A DNA stretch of 64,000 bases from contig WHUX01000010.1 in assembly GCA_015179025.1 (NCBI GenBank), positions 1 through 64,000 of the forward strand, given 5' to 3'. The DNA is from Terfezia claveryi. Its lineage: Eukaryota > Ascomycota > Pezizomycetes > Pezizales > Pezizaceae. Under the pieces are notes generated by a model. That model ran no database searches. It worked only from the letters and a program-made list of their open reading frames with translations, and was not told the DNA's origin. Numbering within the stretch: position 1 is the first letter of the stretch; every line of letters starts with the position of its first letter. Both the position numbers and the translations under genes were made by a program. Shown here in pieces: positions 1-12,164 of the stretch.

Positions 1-660
1 TATCTCATATACCTGTATCTCAACAAATGCAAGAGTTAGTGCCACAATAGAACACTCCCCTTTCTTTACCAAGCTAGGATACCAGCCTAATTTGTCTGCA
101 CCTATCCTACCTCACCCTAAACCTACCTATTCAAATCCTACAACCAGATTTTACCAGGTTGCTGAAAACCTTACTAAGGCAAAAAAGAACCAAATTCAGC
201 AAGCCAATAAACACAGAAGAGCCTCTCCTGATTACCAAGTTAATGATCAAGTGATGCTATCAACAAAAACCTATCAGCAAGATACCACTCCTCCAAACTA
301 TTCCCTAAATCGATAGGCCCCTTCACCATTACCAAATATTCACCATAGAGTCAAAATGCTAAACTTGACTTCACTGACTTCCCTGACCTTAATAATATTA
401 ACAATTCCTTCCTCACCTCACTTCTGAAACCCTTCTTCCCTAATCCAATACAACTGTTCCCTTCTAGGACTCTGGAACAACCAGGACTAGTGAAGGAAGA
501 TAGGTATGAGGTAGAAAGAGTGTTGGAATTCAGGTCATAACCTGGAACAGGAAAGCTGCAATATAAGATGAAATGGAAGGGATAGCCTCATAAGTATAGT
601 GAGTGGGTATATACTAATGGTGTAGATGAATCATTGAAAAAACAATTCTAGTTAACTGAG
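1..660 (+). pseudogene. Ty3/Gypsy integrase C-terminus with chromodomain (decayed)
   Basis: The first stretch (92-316) reads as the C-terminal part of a Gypsy integrase, with the typical basic segment followed by a pattern like PDYQVNDQVMLSTK. A chromodomain follows at about 490-650: RYEVERVLEFR, then KMKWKG and SEWVY, with TAG or TAA stops where W or Q is expected. Chromodomains in this position are typical of chromoviruses (Gypsy clade), where they guide integration to heterochromatin. The 5' part of the element lies outside the window. The reading is broken by at least two stops and one shift, so it is a dead copy. Confidence 0.8.
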
Positions 661-696
661 AGTAAGTAAGCAACTTACAAAAAGAGAAAGGTTGGT

Positions 697-1029
697 ATGA
701 ATAAGCTTGGCAAAAATAAGACAAGGAAGGAAACCTTAGAGATGATTGACAATGAAAGAAAGAAAGTCCTTGCTCCCCCTATTTCATCTAATGCAGTTAA
801 GATTGACAAAGGCAAAGAGAAAGAGGTGGACTTACCCCAATTAATACTTATACATTTCTTTAAGGAAAGACAACTACAAAGGGTAATTAGTCAGTATTTT
901 AATGATATTCCTATTGTTAAGGATTTCAAGCAGGGGTATGATAATGTCAGGTATGATACAAGAGCAGAAGACAGTAGTTCCTACAAGAATAGGAACATTA
1001 GGTATTATAGATTGAATATTAACTACTAA
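697..1029 (+). pseudogene. Possible tail of the Gypsy pol polyprotein
   Basis: An open frame of 110 codons lies directly after the chromodomain and before a purine-rich tract (about 1078-1092) that looks like a polypurine tract. The product is Lys/Glu-rich and I recognise no domain. Its position suggests the extra C-terminal tail that some chromoviruses carry; it may equally be chance open frame in AT-rich DNA. Confidence 0.3.
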
Positions 1030-1092
1030 TATACATAAATCTAGACCCTGTTTATTTCCTAGGATGGAGTTTTTATCTAAACAGGGAGGCAT

Positions 1093-1782
1093 GTAAGGAA
1101 GTGGCTTACTCATACCCTATAACTAACCCTCTCCCTCACAAATGTATTTCTTATGTATTTTCTTACTTAGCAAGCATCTCAAAACACATAACATTCTGTG
1201 TGCTGTCTGCCTTACTAATAGTTTATATACTTTCACATGTTATCACATGCTTTTACATGTATAAGTCAAAGTTAAGACTTAACCTATTTTGTACTAGATA
1301 GTATTTGGAAGTACTATCTAAAGGATCAGATAATGCTGATCTTAATCATATATAAGGGTCAGATGATGGTGCACTGCCTCAGCACTGCCTCAGTACTGCC
1401 CCGTTGGAAATACATATAGTCCCCTGAATTTCCTTTTAGCTGGACAGATAGTTAGAATTTAGAACATAGTTAGAGTACAATCAATATAGAAGTTCCACTG
1501 GTTAATCATCTAAGTGCCTTTGGCACTTCTATACAACTTTACCTATTACAGTAATCTTATACTACTGGTAATAACTTTAATAGTAAGAATAAACAATATA
1601 CTATTAGTTATCTACTTTGTAGTATACATTACTAGCCTGAGATTATCTGATTAGATAAGATCCTTATCTTATCTAATCTGATCTCTCAGTCCCTTTAACA
1701 ACTCTTTACACTATATCTATATCTATTGATAAGTCTCGCCTGTTTGGCGAGGACTTTGTTATACTTATAACTATCAAATTCA
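1093..1782 (+). repeat. Putative 3' LTR of the Gypsy copy
   Basis: The segment follows a purine tract (AAACAGGGAGGCA), begins with TGTAAGGAAG and ends near ...ATTCA, so it has TG..CA-like borders. It contains a TATA-like TATATAAGG (about 1340), a perfect 13-bp inverted repeat with a 4-bp loop (1649-1661 and 1666-1678), and a short GC hairpin CTCGCC-TGTTT-GGCGAG (about 1736-1752) near its end. No second copy is in the window, so the borders are inferred from position and end sequence only. Immediately downstream the sequence is already inside the protease of another Gypsy copy. Confidence 0.45.
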
Positions 1783-4492
1783 ATTGTAAAATAGTGGTCA
1801 CATTAGCTCTCATAGATTGTGGTACTTTAGGAATTGCCTTCATTGATCAGGCCTTCATCAGTAAAAATTCCATCCCAACCTCTAAGCTCAATATTCCCCA
1901 CCTCCTCGATGTTATTGATGGCTATCCTATTTCCTCCAGAGCTATCACTGACCTTGCTTGTTTACTTAGTGCTGTGGGAGACCATTCCGAGAGTCTCCTA
2001 ATATTCGTAACCAAGCTCAAATACTCCATTCACATAGCTCCGGATGTATGATGTCTCTGTCAACTTCGGCTTCTACATCTTGAATTTCAATAGTAGGTAT
2101 TGCAAGAGACACTGTGGTGCCCCGTGGACTACCGTTAAGGAGTTATGTGCATTACCTCTCTTGATAGAGGACCCCACCTAGGTAGTACACCAGACCACAT
2201 ATATCAATGTTGGCAAACCCGCTCTCCCTGTTCCTATCTCTGTTCCCTTTAACCCTCTAGTTTCCCCGGCTTCTACTGAACCCCTGAATGTCAGCTTCAT
2301 TGGAGCTAGAGCCTTTGCTTACCTTACCAAATGACACAAACTAAAGGCCCATACCCTGTTAATCTGTGAAATTAACCTAGAGATTAATAAGATGAGACCT
2401 AAGGAGGAGTGAAAATCAATAGTCTGGGACGAATACCATGAATTTATCAACCTCTTCTTGAAAAACGCTGCAAAAAAGCTTGCCCCCCAATGACTATACA
2501 ACCACACAATCCCATTGATCCAAAGAAAAACTTTCCCTTACGGCCCTCTTTATGAAATATCCCAAGTGGAATTGAAGGCCCTGAAGAAGTACTTGGAGGA
2601 GAATTTGAGTAAGAGATTCATCCGGCATAGCTCCTCCCCAGTGGGTACTCCTATACTGTTCGTGAGGAATTCGGATAGCTCTCTCTGGCTGTGTATTGAT
2701 TATCATGGCCTGAATGAGATAACGGTCAAGAACAGGTACCTCTTGCCCCTGATCCACGAAACATTGGCCAGGCTGTTGAAGGCTAAATAGTTTACCAAAT
2801 TGGACTTAAGAGGGGCCTATAACCTAGTATGAATTATCAAGGGGAAGGAGTGGAAAACTGCCTGCTAGATACATTATGGTCACTTCGAGTACAACATGAT
2901 GCCCTTCGGCCTAACTAATGCACCAGCCTCCTTTCAGCACTTTATCAACGACACCCTGTAGGACTTCTTGGACATATTCTGCATAGCTTACCTTAATGAT
3001 ATCTTGATCTACTCAGACACTCTAGTAGAATACAAAGTCTATGTCTAGTAAGTATTGGAGAAGTTGAAGCAAGCCGGATTATACTATAAACTGGAAAGGT
3101 ATGAGTACAGGAGGTCAAGTATCTGGGAGAGATCATCACCACCAAGCCATCAGAATGGACCCTGCCAAGTTTGCAGCAATCTAGGAATAGGAGACTCTAG
3201 CTAACCTTAAGGATGTACAGGCCTTCCTAGGTTTTGCTAACTTCTATTGCCAGTTTATCCTAGGTTATTCAAAGATCATAGCTACATTGATAGCATTGAC
3301 AAAAACAAAGGGCCTAGAAAAGAATTAGCGATTTTGTTGGAATCCCGCAGCCCAATCAGCCTTCAAGAACCTTAAGGAAGCCTTCTATTCAGTACCCATC
3401 CTGGCCCACTTTGACCCCCACAGTGAGTGTATCATGGAAACGGATGCCTCCGACTATGTTTCTACTAGAATCCTGTCTCAGTATGTCAATGGAGTCCTCC
3501 ATCTAGTGGCCTATTTCTCCAAGAAACACTCACCGGTAGAGTATAACTATGAGATCTATAACAAAGAATTGATGGCTATTATAAGGGCATTTGAGGAATA
3601 GAGGCCCCACCTGGAATTTGCTAAGGGAGTTATTGAGGTCCTTTCTGACTACAAGAACCTGGAATACTTCATAACTACTAAGTTATTGAATTGATGGCAG
3701 GCTAGGTGGTCAGAATTCTTGTCTCATTTTAACTTTAAGATTAAATATCGGCCTGGAAAGGCTAGTGGGAAGCCTGATGTACTAACTAGGAGATCAGGAG
3801 ATCTCCCTAAAGGGGGGATGAAAGGCTGAAGTACCAGAATCAGGTGGTACTGAAGCTGGAAAATTTTGACCTAGCTGCCAATACTTTGGCCAAGGCTGAT
3901 ATTGGGGATGTCGAAGCCAATGCAGATGCAGGGAGTGATTTCTAACAATAGGTAAAAAAGGCATACAAAGACAACCCCTTAACTAAAGGTATTATTGCAG
4001 CAGTGGATTCCGGCCAGTATCACCATGCTGAGATCTCCTTGGTAGAGTGCACTATTCAGGATGGCCTTCTATACCACCTGGACTGGCTGTATGTACCAGA
4101 AGGGAATCTGCACCTCTGCCTGATTAGGGAACACCATGACACTTTAGCTACTGGCCATCCTGGAGTAGCTAAGACATTAGAACTACTTTCTTGGCAATAC
4201 ATATAGATTGACTAGTGGAAGAAGGTAGAACGGTAAATACAGAATTGCCATATTTGTAAGTATGTGAAGCCCATCCACCATGCTCCTTATAGTACCCTGA
4301 AGCCCCTGGAGATCCCAGATCGGCCCTGACACCACCTAACCATAGACTTCATAACTGGTTTGCTAGAGGACTTGGGATTCAATACTATCCTAATAGTGGT
4401 GGATTACCTGACGAAAATGAGGCATATGATAACTTGCCGAGATACTTGTTCCACCCCGAAGCTAGCCAATCTGTACCTAGTATGCACAATGG
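1775..4492 (+). pseudogene. Ty3/Gypsy pol remnant: protease, RT, RNase H, integrase
   Basis: Domains occur in the standard Gypsy order. The aspartic protease is at about 1775-2100 (VTLALIDCGTLG, then VIDGYPISS). Reverse transcriptase runs about 2300-3120, with [46 protein letters not shown] and the catalytic box as YLND. RNase H is at about 3340-3800, and the integrase HHCC zinc finger at about 4100-4260 (HHDTLATGHPG ... CHICK). The integrase core starts (TIDFITGL, VVDYLTKM) and is cut off at about 4490. Many TAG stops replace Q or W codons, and there is at least one frameshift near 3110. The copy is truncated at both ends, without gag or LTRs of its own. Confidence 0.9.
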
Positions 4493-4870
4493 GGTGAGTC
4501 AGTCCGAGTTTCTGGCCCTTACAACTCGTTCGGCTATCGACTCGCCTCGGTCTCTGCCTACTGCAACTCACCTCGGACCACTTTGCCGATTAACCAGTGA
4601 TCTACAGATTACTCGCCAAGATCCCTTACTAACCTCGTTCACACTTGTACATTTGCCAAGTCCAGGGTTTTCCCTTCTTTCCCCTATTCGTCCATGCATA
4701 TGACTTGTCACGGATTGCCCGTCTTGGTACGGATTGCCACTCTTGTCACAGATTGCCAGTCTTGTCACGGATCACTAGTTTCATCTTCCAGCATAGCACC
4801 GATCCCACCAAACCCCATTCCTGTCCCTTTGTATAGTTTTTGCCAATGTCACCATTCTTAGTCACAGATT
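4492..4870 (+). repeat. Repeat block A, with TGTCACGGATTGCC-type minisatellite
   Basis: This block truncates the Gypsy integrase. Its start resembles the block at 12165-12660: both hold an ACAACTCG..., then GTGATCTACAGATTACTCG followed by CCAAG. Further in, both carry tandem units of about 17-18 bp around TGTCACGGATTGC (here about 4702-4775, with a further unit at about 4860). The two blocks lie in the same orientation about 7.7 kb apart and bracket the hAT remnant and the terminal-inverted-repeat element. Confidence 0.6.
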
Positions 4871-5613
4871 GCTTCTGCTGTGACAATTTCTAGAACCATT
4901 CTTTCAAATTTCTCTCTTACATTCTCTATGCTCTGTTTGTGCTGCCATACGTCCACACATTCTATATCAAACGTCCTACCTACTCATCCTCATGTTATCC
5001 TTTTCCTTGCACCCAAATTTCTCATATTTGCTTCTAATCCCTAAACCCTCTATCTGCCCTATCTTAATAATAATTCATACATAAATGCTCTCAAGATTCC
5101 TACGTCTACCCAAGAAGTGCCCATAGTTCCACATCATGAATTATTCCCATTCTCCCCAAACTCAATTTACATCCCATAAGTAATCAATGACTAAAATAAA
5201 AAAAATAAAATAGAGTATCAACCGCAGATTCATCATGAGAACTAATTCACTCTGGTGTTGCTTGTCATAATAATCACAATTCAACTAAAAAAACAACACA
5301 TTAAGGAAACCCACACACAAAAAGAAACTTACCCATACAAGGGAAGCTAATAGGAAAAAGCAAAACTTAGGTACAAAGGACAAAGGAAAAAAACAATGAA
5401 CAAAGGATAATTGACTATACCTACCTCGGTTTGCGCCCTCTCAAGTATACAGGCTCACACTTTGTAATTCCTATACTGAGTGGGCCATAACTTTTTCTGG
5501 AGCCTCATTGCCATTCAAGGTGTCAGGTTGACGGATGGAGAGGCAGAGCACTTAGTCCCGCGATATAGAGTGCAGGGTGTTGGGGTCCCTCTTTCCTCCC
5601 TCAATAGGCTGCC
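4871..5613. other. AT-rich noncoding stretch
   Basis: I see no gene here. The sequence is pyrimidine-rich at first, then A-rich with short A runs. It may be the downstream flank of the hAT transposase on the minus strand. Part of it (5540-5610) is more GC-balanced without a recognisable feature. Confidence 0.4.
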
Positions 5614-8460
5614 TTAGAATAAGCCAATTCCTCCTGCTGACTGCGAACTAAAATTGTTGAATGGGCTAGAAATCTGAGATATTGTATCTCCCATATCAAT
5701 ATCATTTCCCTCAAACTCTTCCTCTCCCTCCACGCTACTCTCATACTCTGACACCGTATAACCATTTCCTGATGGTCCATCTAAAGTGACTGGCATTATG
5801 CAGCAGAGGAATTATGTATCATATCTGAGAGCCTGTCTCTCCTGGCTCATATCAATTTCATCATGATCAGCTAATACTTCTTCCACATGTACAGGAGTGT
5901 TCTCAGGATCTGGTTCTGTATATTTTGCATGTATCGAGTCCTAAGATTTCGTCAACATTAGCGCTGTAATTATCTGGTAACCCATTCGGTTCCAGCGGTA
6001 AGGCAAAATATCTCGAGCACTGCTGAATATAAGCTCAACAGCCACAGATGTCAGTGGAATACTCAATATGTCCCTTGCCATTCATGTTAGCGTCAGGTAT
6101 TCAATGGCATAAACCTTCTACCAGGATAGGGGACACTGCCCATCTAGTATGGCCAGACCATTGGTTAAGTATTTCTTGACCTCCAGAATATTCTCTGATT
6201 TGGTCACTGTCCGCTTTTGTAGTTGACGCATGATGTAGGAGTGCTCTGAATCATCAAGGTGACTCTTCTGAGCCTAGGGCTCTAGTGCATACCTAGCGTA
6301 GTTGATATTAAAATATTCCTCAATCTGTAATCTAAGTACCTAATAAGGTCAGATTCTCATTCATTTCATAATGTCACCGATACATCTATTGTCATGGAAT
6401 GTACTCTATAACGTTCGTAGAATTGATACTTACTGGTAATATTCTGTGTATGGTATGCAGTCAATAGCCTCCTGATTTATGGTAAGATCCTGTATCGAGA
6501 CATTTCCCCAATCCGCATACAAGGATAACTTCTTAGATGGATCTAGGATAGTCACTAGATTGTAGATGAGTGATTGTTTTTCTGTTCTCAAATAATACTT
6601 CTGCAATATAAGGTGACAGCCTTTCATTGCGTACAAAAATCTAGGTGCTCGCCTCGCGCTAGCTGGAAGTTTGCGTATACCTTTGCGTTGTTTTTCGATA
6701 TGGTAGAAAATGTCATTGTAGATAAATAACGCGTTTTGTATAGTCGCATGTTGGCCTATGGAAATAGCATGTATATTATTAGAGAGCAGTTTCAGAAAAA
6801 TTATAGCCTCCTGAACTTGGGCCCATTCTTCTTTACTTAGCCATAATAGGGAATACTTTCCTTCAGTTGTAGTCAGACTGATCCATTGTTCAATATATAA
6901 CTGTAGTCACAATGCTTGTGTAAGCATGTCAAAGGTGGAGTTCTACCAAGTTCTGATATCCTATATAAGGCCTATTGGCATGGGAGTGTCATTTTGGAGT
7001 TCTTTAAATTATGCCAACCATTGAGGACTAGCTACTATAGCTTTACACAGCTCCCGAACCTGGAAAACTATTAGCACATGAGATTGTGGGATAGAATTCC
7101 GTGACATTGCAGAATTCCATGACATGTGGAATTCCGAGATATTGTGTAATTCCGTGACATATGGAATTCTATGACGGGGTTATTGCAGAGCAAATATAAC
7201 TAACCTTGCATACTGATCACGCAAATGTACCTTGCGTATACCCTTGCAGTACTTTGATTGAAGTCTCTACTTAAGATAGTGTCATCATTATCTGGGCTTA
7301 ACTTAAGTTCTTTCATGAAATGGTTGCTCATCAACGCGATAATATGTGTGAGGTAGGGAAGTCTATATTGCTCCACATTCTACTTTGGACAGAATATATT
7401 TGCCTGTAAATGCTTGGCCAGTGCTATATTGATACTAGCATTGTCTCAGACAATAGCTAAGACCCAGCTAGTGATACCCAAGTCCCAGATTATTGGCTTA
7501 GCTTATTGGCCAGTTGTACTGCATTATAAGATTCCCCTCCAAGGAATTGGAATCTAATAGTATGTTGACGCACTTGCTATTCTTTGTCTATGTAGTGGAG
7601 TGTTGTACCCATAAATGCTAATTTATTAGGTAAGGTCAATAGTCAGTGGCGAGGTGAAGCAATGTATTGTCTGGAAGGCTTTTCTTGAGCTTCGCTTGAA
7701 TATCCGCTACATAATGATGTATACTATGCCGAAGTGTAGTTGCACTGGGGATATTTATTCGAGGCCTGAGAAGGTTTAGGAGGCAGTAGAATTGTGGATA
7801 CTCAATTGTCCGGAAAGGTAGGTTGGATATAATGACTATTTTCATCAGTTTATATTGAAATACATCATCACTAAATTGAGGAACTTGTATAGCAGTAGTA
7901 GTTGCAGCCTACGGATAATATCAGTCTGCATATTCTGCATTGGCACAGATTATATAAATACTCTCACAAACATGTTGGCAATATCCTCCTTCTTTCACCC
8001 AGTTATGGCGCGGTATCTTTAGAGCTCAGGTATGATTTCATATTGTCGTACCCAAGTTGAATGCACTTGGGTGCTGTAACGAACTGTTGCAACCCAAGCA
8101 ATATATGAAAGGTTCTCCACTACTGACCTTTGCACCTTGACCAAATTGAGCCTAGTGCATTGCCATTCACAGTTTGGAATCCCATTGTAGTGGGCTAATA
8201 TTGTTTCAATTTAGCATGTCCTTAGCAAGATTGTCATGGACTTTGCTGGCCCATTCGATCGTCTCCCACTATTCTATGAAACAGTCAGACTTCTCGGCCT
8301 CCCACTTGAATGCAGGACCCCTAGAATCCTGGTGAGGGACGAATCTATTGCAAATGAAGGGACCAGGACGTTTGGAGAGATAGACATATTGGTAAAAGGG
8401 GTTGGCGGTTGACACTTTTAGGCTGTTGTAGTTGGTGGACTGGTCAAGCAATATATCAGG
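5614..8460 (-). pseudogene. hAT-family transposase with BED zinc finger (decayed)
   Basis: Reading the minus strand from 8460 downwards, a BED-type zinc finger comes first (about 8130-8050; CLGC then a Gly-Thr/His/Cys part). Next is the N-terminal helical segment at 7845-7636 (NLPFRTIEYPQFYCLLN, then LLHLATDY, which includes the first catalytic Asp). The RNase H-like middle is at about 7400-6430 (KYYLRTEKQSLIYNLVTILD). The hAT dimerisation domain is at about 6060-5940 (FSSARDILPYRWNRMGYQ). An acidic tail ends at 5614. Order and length fit a hAT transposase of about 800 residues. Several stops and frameshifts make this copy inactive. I found no convincing terminal inverted repeats. Confidence 0.8.
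7085..7180. repeat. Short tandem repeat GAATTCCGTGACAT
   Basis: About four to five imperfect units of GAATTCCGTGACAT-like sequence lie inside the hAT remnant. The core TCCGTGAC is the reverse complement of the GTCACGGA core found in the other minisatellites of this compartment. Confidence 0.7.
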
Positions 8461-8499
8461 GAATTGAACATATTTATTAACTCTCTAGGACAGAGGGGA

Positions 8500-8622
8500 C
8501 AGTATCATGGACTTCTGTCACAGAAAACTACTTCTGTCATGGAAATCTGCTACTGTCACGGAAAACCACTTCTGTCACGGAAAACCACTTCTGTTATGGA
8601 AAACCATTTTGTTATGGAAAAG
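8500..8622. repeat. Minisatellite, about 20-bp unit CTTCTGTCACGGAAAACCA
   Basis: Five to six tandem units with small variations (CACGG/CATGG/TATGG) lie just upstream of the hAT coding remnant. The variants differ mainly by C/T changes at the CpG of the core. The core GTCACGGA is shared with repeats at 4.7, 7.1, 12.4 and 13.7 kb. Confidence 0.8.
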
Positions 8623-8850
8623 TGGGTAGCTTCAAGAGGTGCATATCCAATACCATAGGTACTTGCAGTGCCTCTTCAATTCAAAAACTCAATGTTGTAT
8701 ACAAGGTTACATAAGTAAGGATATAGTAGGAAAGAAATATCAGTTATTGGCCGACCCTTACGCATCTACTGTATACCAAACCTAATTCAATTCAAAGCCG
8801 CAATCCTCCGTGCAGGCCAATGCATATTCCAATCATTAATTTCCAATGCT

Positions 8851-8902
8851 TCTGAGGCTTCTGAGGCTTCTGACGCTTCTGATGCTTCTGAAGCTTGTAA
8901 GC
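8851..8902. repeat. 9-bp tandem repeat GCTTCTGAG
   Basis: Five to six copies of a 9-bp unit (GCTTCTGAG/GCTTCTGAC/GCTTCTGAT). On the minus strand one frame would encode a Ser-Glu-Ala repeat, but I cannot show that it is translated. Confidence 0.75.
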
Positions 8903-9106
8903 TTTCTAAACTAGAAGATGACCCCAGAGCTCGCTTGGAGAGCCAAAGCTTTCACTATTGGTTGAGCAGGATGCGCCTGAGGAACTACTATACTCCAAAT
9001 CCACTACACACTATTCAACATTATCCACAATCATATCCACTTCCTTGTCTATATTGCTCTTGCTAGATGTAGGATTGTTCCATTATAGTAAAGAGCATCT
9101 CTAAGT

Positions 9107-9790
9107 CTAGTCAGGTATAGCATAGAAGTTGATAATCTCTGTAGGTCTATATGGAGTTAGCCTGACATTGTAATTAGATGCAATATCAAGAACATGCCTT
9201 TGGAAAGGTAGAAGTGAGATGCACTCCCCATAACATTGTACTATTATTCTGAGCGATGGGTGCCATAGTTGGGGCACAAATACACGAAGTCGAGACACTA
9301 AGGCGTCTGGTATTCGATGGGTCTTGGAAAGTACCTAGAATAAGATAAGTTACGGCTCAGATGTTCTTCGGCCCAGTGTCAACTTACAGATAGAAATTGA
9401 CAATTTTCACATAAACCTCAGGATAACGCACCCATGCCATTGGTAGTTGGTCAGCAGAGAGTTAGGTAAAAGTTGAAAAGAGTAACCCACAATAAATCCT
9501 AAAGAGTGTAGTTCTCTAGGTAAAATAGATCCCACCTCAGTGCGTAAGTGGTAACGACCTATCCAGATCAGCTCAAGGAGTACTTGGGCTGCTACTGGAG
9601 ACTCAATCCTGCTTGGGTCGAATCATTCCATAACTAATAGCGTAGCCTTAAATTTTACTAATTCACTACTACCCAGGCTTAGGAAATATTGTAGTCCATT
9701 GTCCTGCTCCCACAACACTCTAAAGTGTTCAAACGACTCTTCATCATCCGGGTTGTAATAGTTCTCCATCATATTGTTAGGCTAATATGA
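9107..9790 (-). pseudogene. Unrecognised decayed gene with one intron-like gap
   Basis: On the minus strand an ATG at about 9787 opens a frame (MMENYYNPDDEESFEHFRVL...) of about 120 codons with one TGA. A gap with a good donor (GTAAGT, about 9390) and acceptor (TTCTAG, about 9333) follows. The frame then continues as LSKTHRIPDALVSRLRVFVP up to a stop at 9107. I recognise no domain. Splice-like signals and length argue for a real but mutated gene; the exon junction does not keep frame perfectly. It may be a passenger gene of the neighbouring hAT element or an independent gene. Confidence 0.4.
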
Positions 9791-9810
9791 AATGGCAATA
9801 CCTATATGCT

Positions 9811-11580
9811 ATATATATATATTCTGGTCCGTTCCGGAATCCAGACCATACCGGTATAGCCCGGTCTATACTGGTATGGACTGGATATCGTAACGGACCA
9901 GGCCGTTACGGGATTAAATTGTTCTATGTTATGGATAGCAACAAGGATTTACCACAACACCACAGCGGCCACAGCGACATTAAAAGTACTAAATAGGGAC
10001 ATATCCGATTTGAAGGTAATTTTGTAGCAACATTTGGTCAAAGAACATCAGAGATAATATAAGTAACCTATCAAAGAAAATACTCAGTAGAGGTATACCT
10101 GAAATAAAGGTTATTATGTAGAGAAATATTAGGTCAAAGAACAAGAGGTTGTAGCATGCGCAATAGTAGCCTTTAAAGATCACAATACCATAACTTCTTT
10201 GCAACAAACACAAGTGTTTTAACCATTGCTTTGCTTAATTACACTCTTACCGATCTCTACAATATTACACTCTTACCACCAGCGGTAGCATGCAAAACAC
10301 CATTATCTAGAGCCAGCGGAAGCATGAATTGCATGCATATATAGAGGCCGAAAAGCCATTATTTCTATATGTTTGTGTTCTCATTCGTTTCCCATATATA
10401 TGTATTTCCTCCTTTGTACTAGGTTTTGCCAATTGCAGGAGGAGCCCCAACCGACGCGGCGGGATGATTGTAGGTAAGACATATAATCTGGTTTTAAGAC
10501 AGCGCCAGTCGATCCAATGGCTGGCGGCAAAATACGGCAAGTCCCTATTTCCAAGGTGTGCCTGGCTGGGACTTAGAGCTTTTCTCCTGTTCATTTCTTT
10601 CAAATAATTTTGATCGCTCAATTCTACCTGGTTTGCTCGCTCATTTTCTCGCTCATTTGCTCGCTCATTTTCTCGCTGATTTGCTTGCTCGATTCTAGGC
10701 TGATTTGCTCGCTCAATTGTATGATGATTTGCTTGCTTGATTCTAGGCTGATTTGCTCGCTCGATTATATGCTGATTTGCTCGCTCGATTATATGCTGAT
10801 TTGCTCACTCGATTATATGCTGATTTGCTCGCTCGATTCTAGGCTGATTTCCTCGCTCGATTATATGCTGATTTGCTCGCTCGATTATATGCTAATTTGC
10901 TCGCTCGATTATATGCTGATTTGCTCACTCGATTCTAGGCTGATTTCCTAGCTCGATTCGGTGATATCCTTGCTCAATTCTCTACTGATTTCCTCGCTTA
11001 ATTCTAGGCTGATTTTCTCGCTCGATTCTAGGCTGAGTTGCTTGCTCAATTCTAGCGGATATCTAGGTTAATATGGACTGTGAATTGCAGGCTCATATGG
11101 ACAGCGAATCTAGGATTCTAGGGACACAGATATGAAGGCTGGTACAGATGGGGGTTTTGGGGCGCAGCGTGTTAAATAGCCTTATTAGATAATCATGAGA
11201 ATTAAATGGATTATTTCAAAATGCATATAATACAGGTGAACTACAAGAACAAGTGCGGTAGCGTGGGCGTGGATATGCTGGGAGACCATTTGCATTGGAG
11301 TTTGGAATGGAATGGTGACTGCATAAAGGGTAGAGGTTAAGGTAGACATGAATCTAGGAATATGGCATCAAATGATTTACATTGGTTAGGCCAAATAAGT
11401 TAGGTGTGCGTAAGGAAATATAAGAAGATATGAAAATTTATGCCATCCTGGAACGGCCTGGGTAATCTCGCAATCTCACAACGGCCCAGTCCATACTGGT
11501 ATGGCCCGGGCAATCTTGGAACGGCCCGGTCCATACCGGTATAGCCTGGAATCCCGGAACGGACCAGAACATATATATAG
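9811..11580. mobile_element. Nonautonomous element with long terminal inverted repeats
   Basis: The ends are inverted repeats of about 120 bp: 9811-9935 and 11455-11580. Both start, after a TATATA stretch, with TTCTGGTCCGTTCCGG and contain shuffled subrepeats of the type CCATACCGGTATGGCC and GGCCGTTCC. The interior (about 1.5 kb) holds no transposase that I can recognise. It has a GC-richer island with splice-like signals (10430-10610) and a large 24-bp minisatellite (10620-11060). Long composite inverted repeats suggest a MULE-like or foldback-like element; family and target-site duplication cannot be fixed because the flanks are simple AT repeats. Confidence 0.75.
10620..11060. repeat. 24-bp minisatellite inside the inverted-repeat element
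   Basis: About 17 tandem units alternate between GCTCGCTCGATTATATGCTG and GCTCGCTCGATTCTAGGCTG types plus ATTT. Unit length 24 is a multiple of three, so a long open frame results (Leu-Ile-Cys-Ser-Leu-Asp repeats), but this is most likely a consequence of the repeat and not a gene. Confidence 0.9.
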
Positions 11581-12164
11581 TTTTATTCATTTATTTTATT
11601 TTTTATTTTTCATTTTTAAAAAAGAAAAAACTTGTTGCTCATATTCAATAACTATTGCCTATTCTAGGAATTATCAGGATATTGTAATACCGCATCTACT
11701 GGTGAATAACAATCCTTGTCAGTTCTCTGACTTTCGCTGCAGACATCATTATTAGCAAGTCAGTGAGCATGTTACCACCACCTATTTCACACTCAGACAT
11801 CAACTTTACTGCATAAGCTCGGCCTATATTATTAAACTGACAAAGATTATTGTTTGCCATTGGATGCAGTATCCTGTTTACATATCTCTTTATTCTACTT
11901 TAGATCGGTACATACTAGTTACTCGGTAGCCTTATTTCAATCTGGCCTATATACCCAGTAGTGTGCTAACATCTGATGGCTAATGCTGCTTAGCTTGTGA
12001 AATCTATACCTGTTGGGTAAAGTTGCTTAGATAAGCCTCAACAGAAATACTACTTAAGTATGCCGCCCAATTTGAAATTACGCTACTGAATAACTAAAGC
12101 TTTATGGTATGTAGTGTGTACTACGGGGCGAGTATAACTTAGACCTGGTTGCCAAGACCTGCCT
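11581..12164. other. AT-rich noncoding stretch
   Basis: T- and A-rich DNA without a recognisable gene or repeat. A weak match to the TAGTCTGGTTG family (ACCTGGTTGCC, about 12147) is probably coincidental. Confidence 0.4.

Noticed and set aside
4702..8622. Possible CRISPR-like array because of regularly repeated short units
   Set aside because: Units are directly adjacent without unique spacers, and the genome is eukaryotic; these are minisatellites.
10610..10951. 113-codon open frame of Leu-Ile-Cys-Ser-Leu-Asp repeats
   Set aside because: It is a direct consequence of the 24-bp minisatellite, whose unit is a multiple of three; no gene signals.
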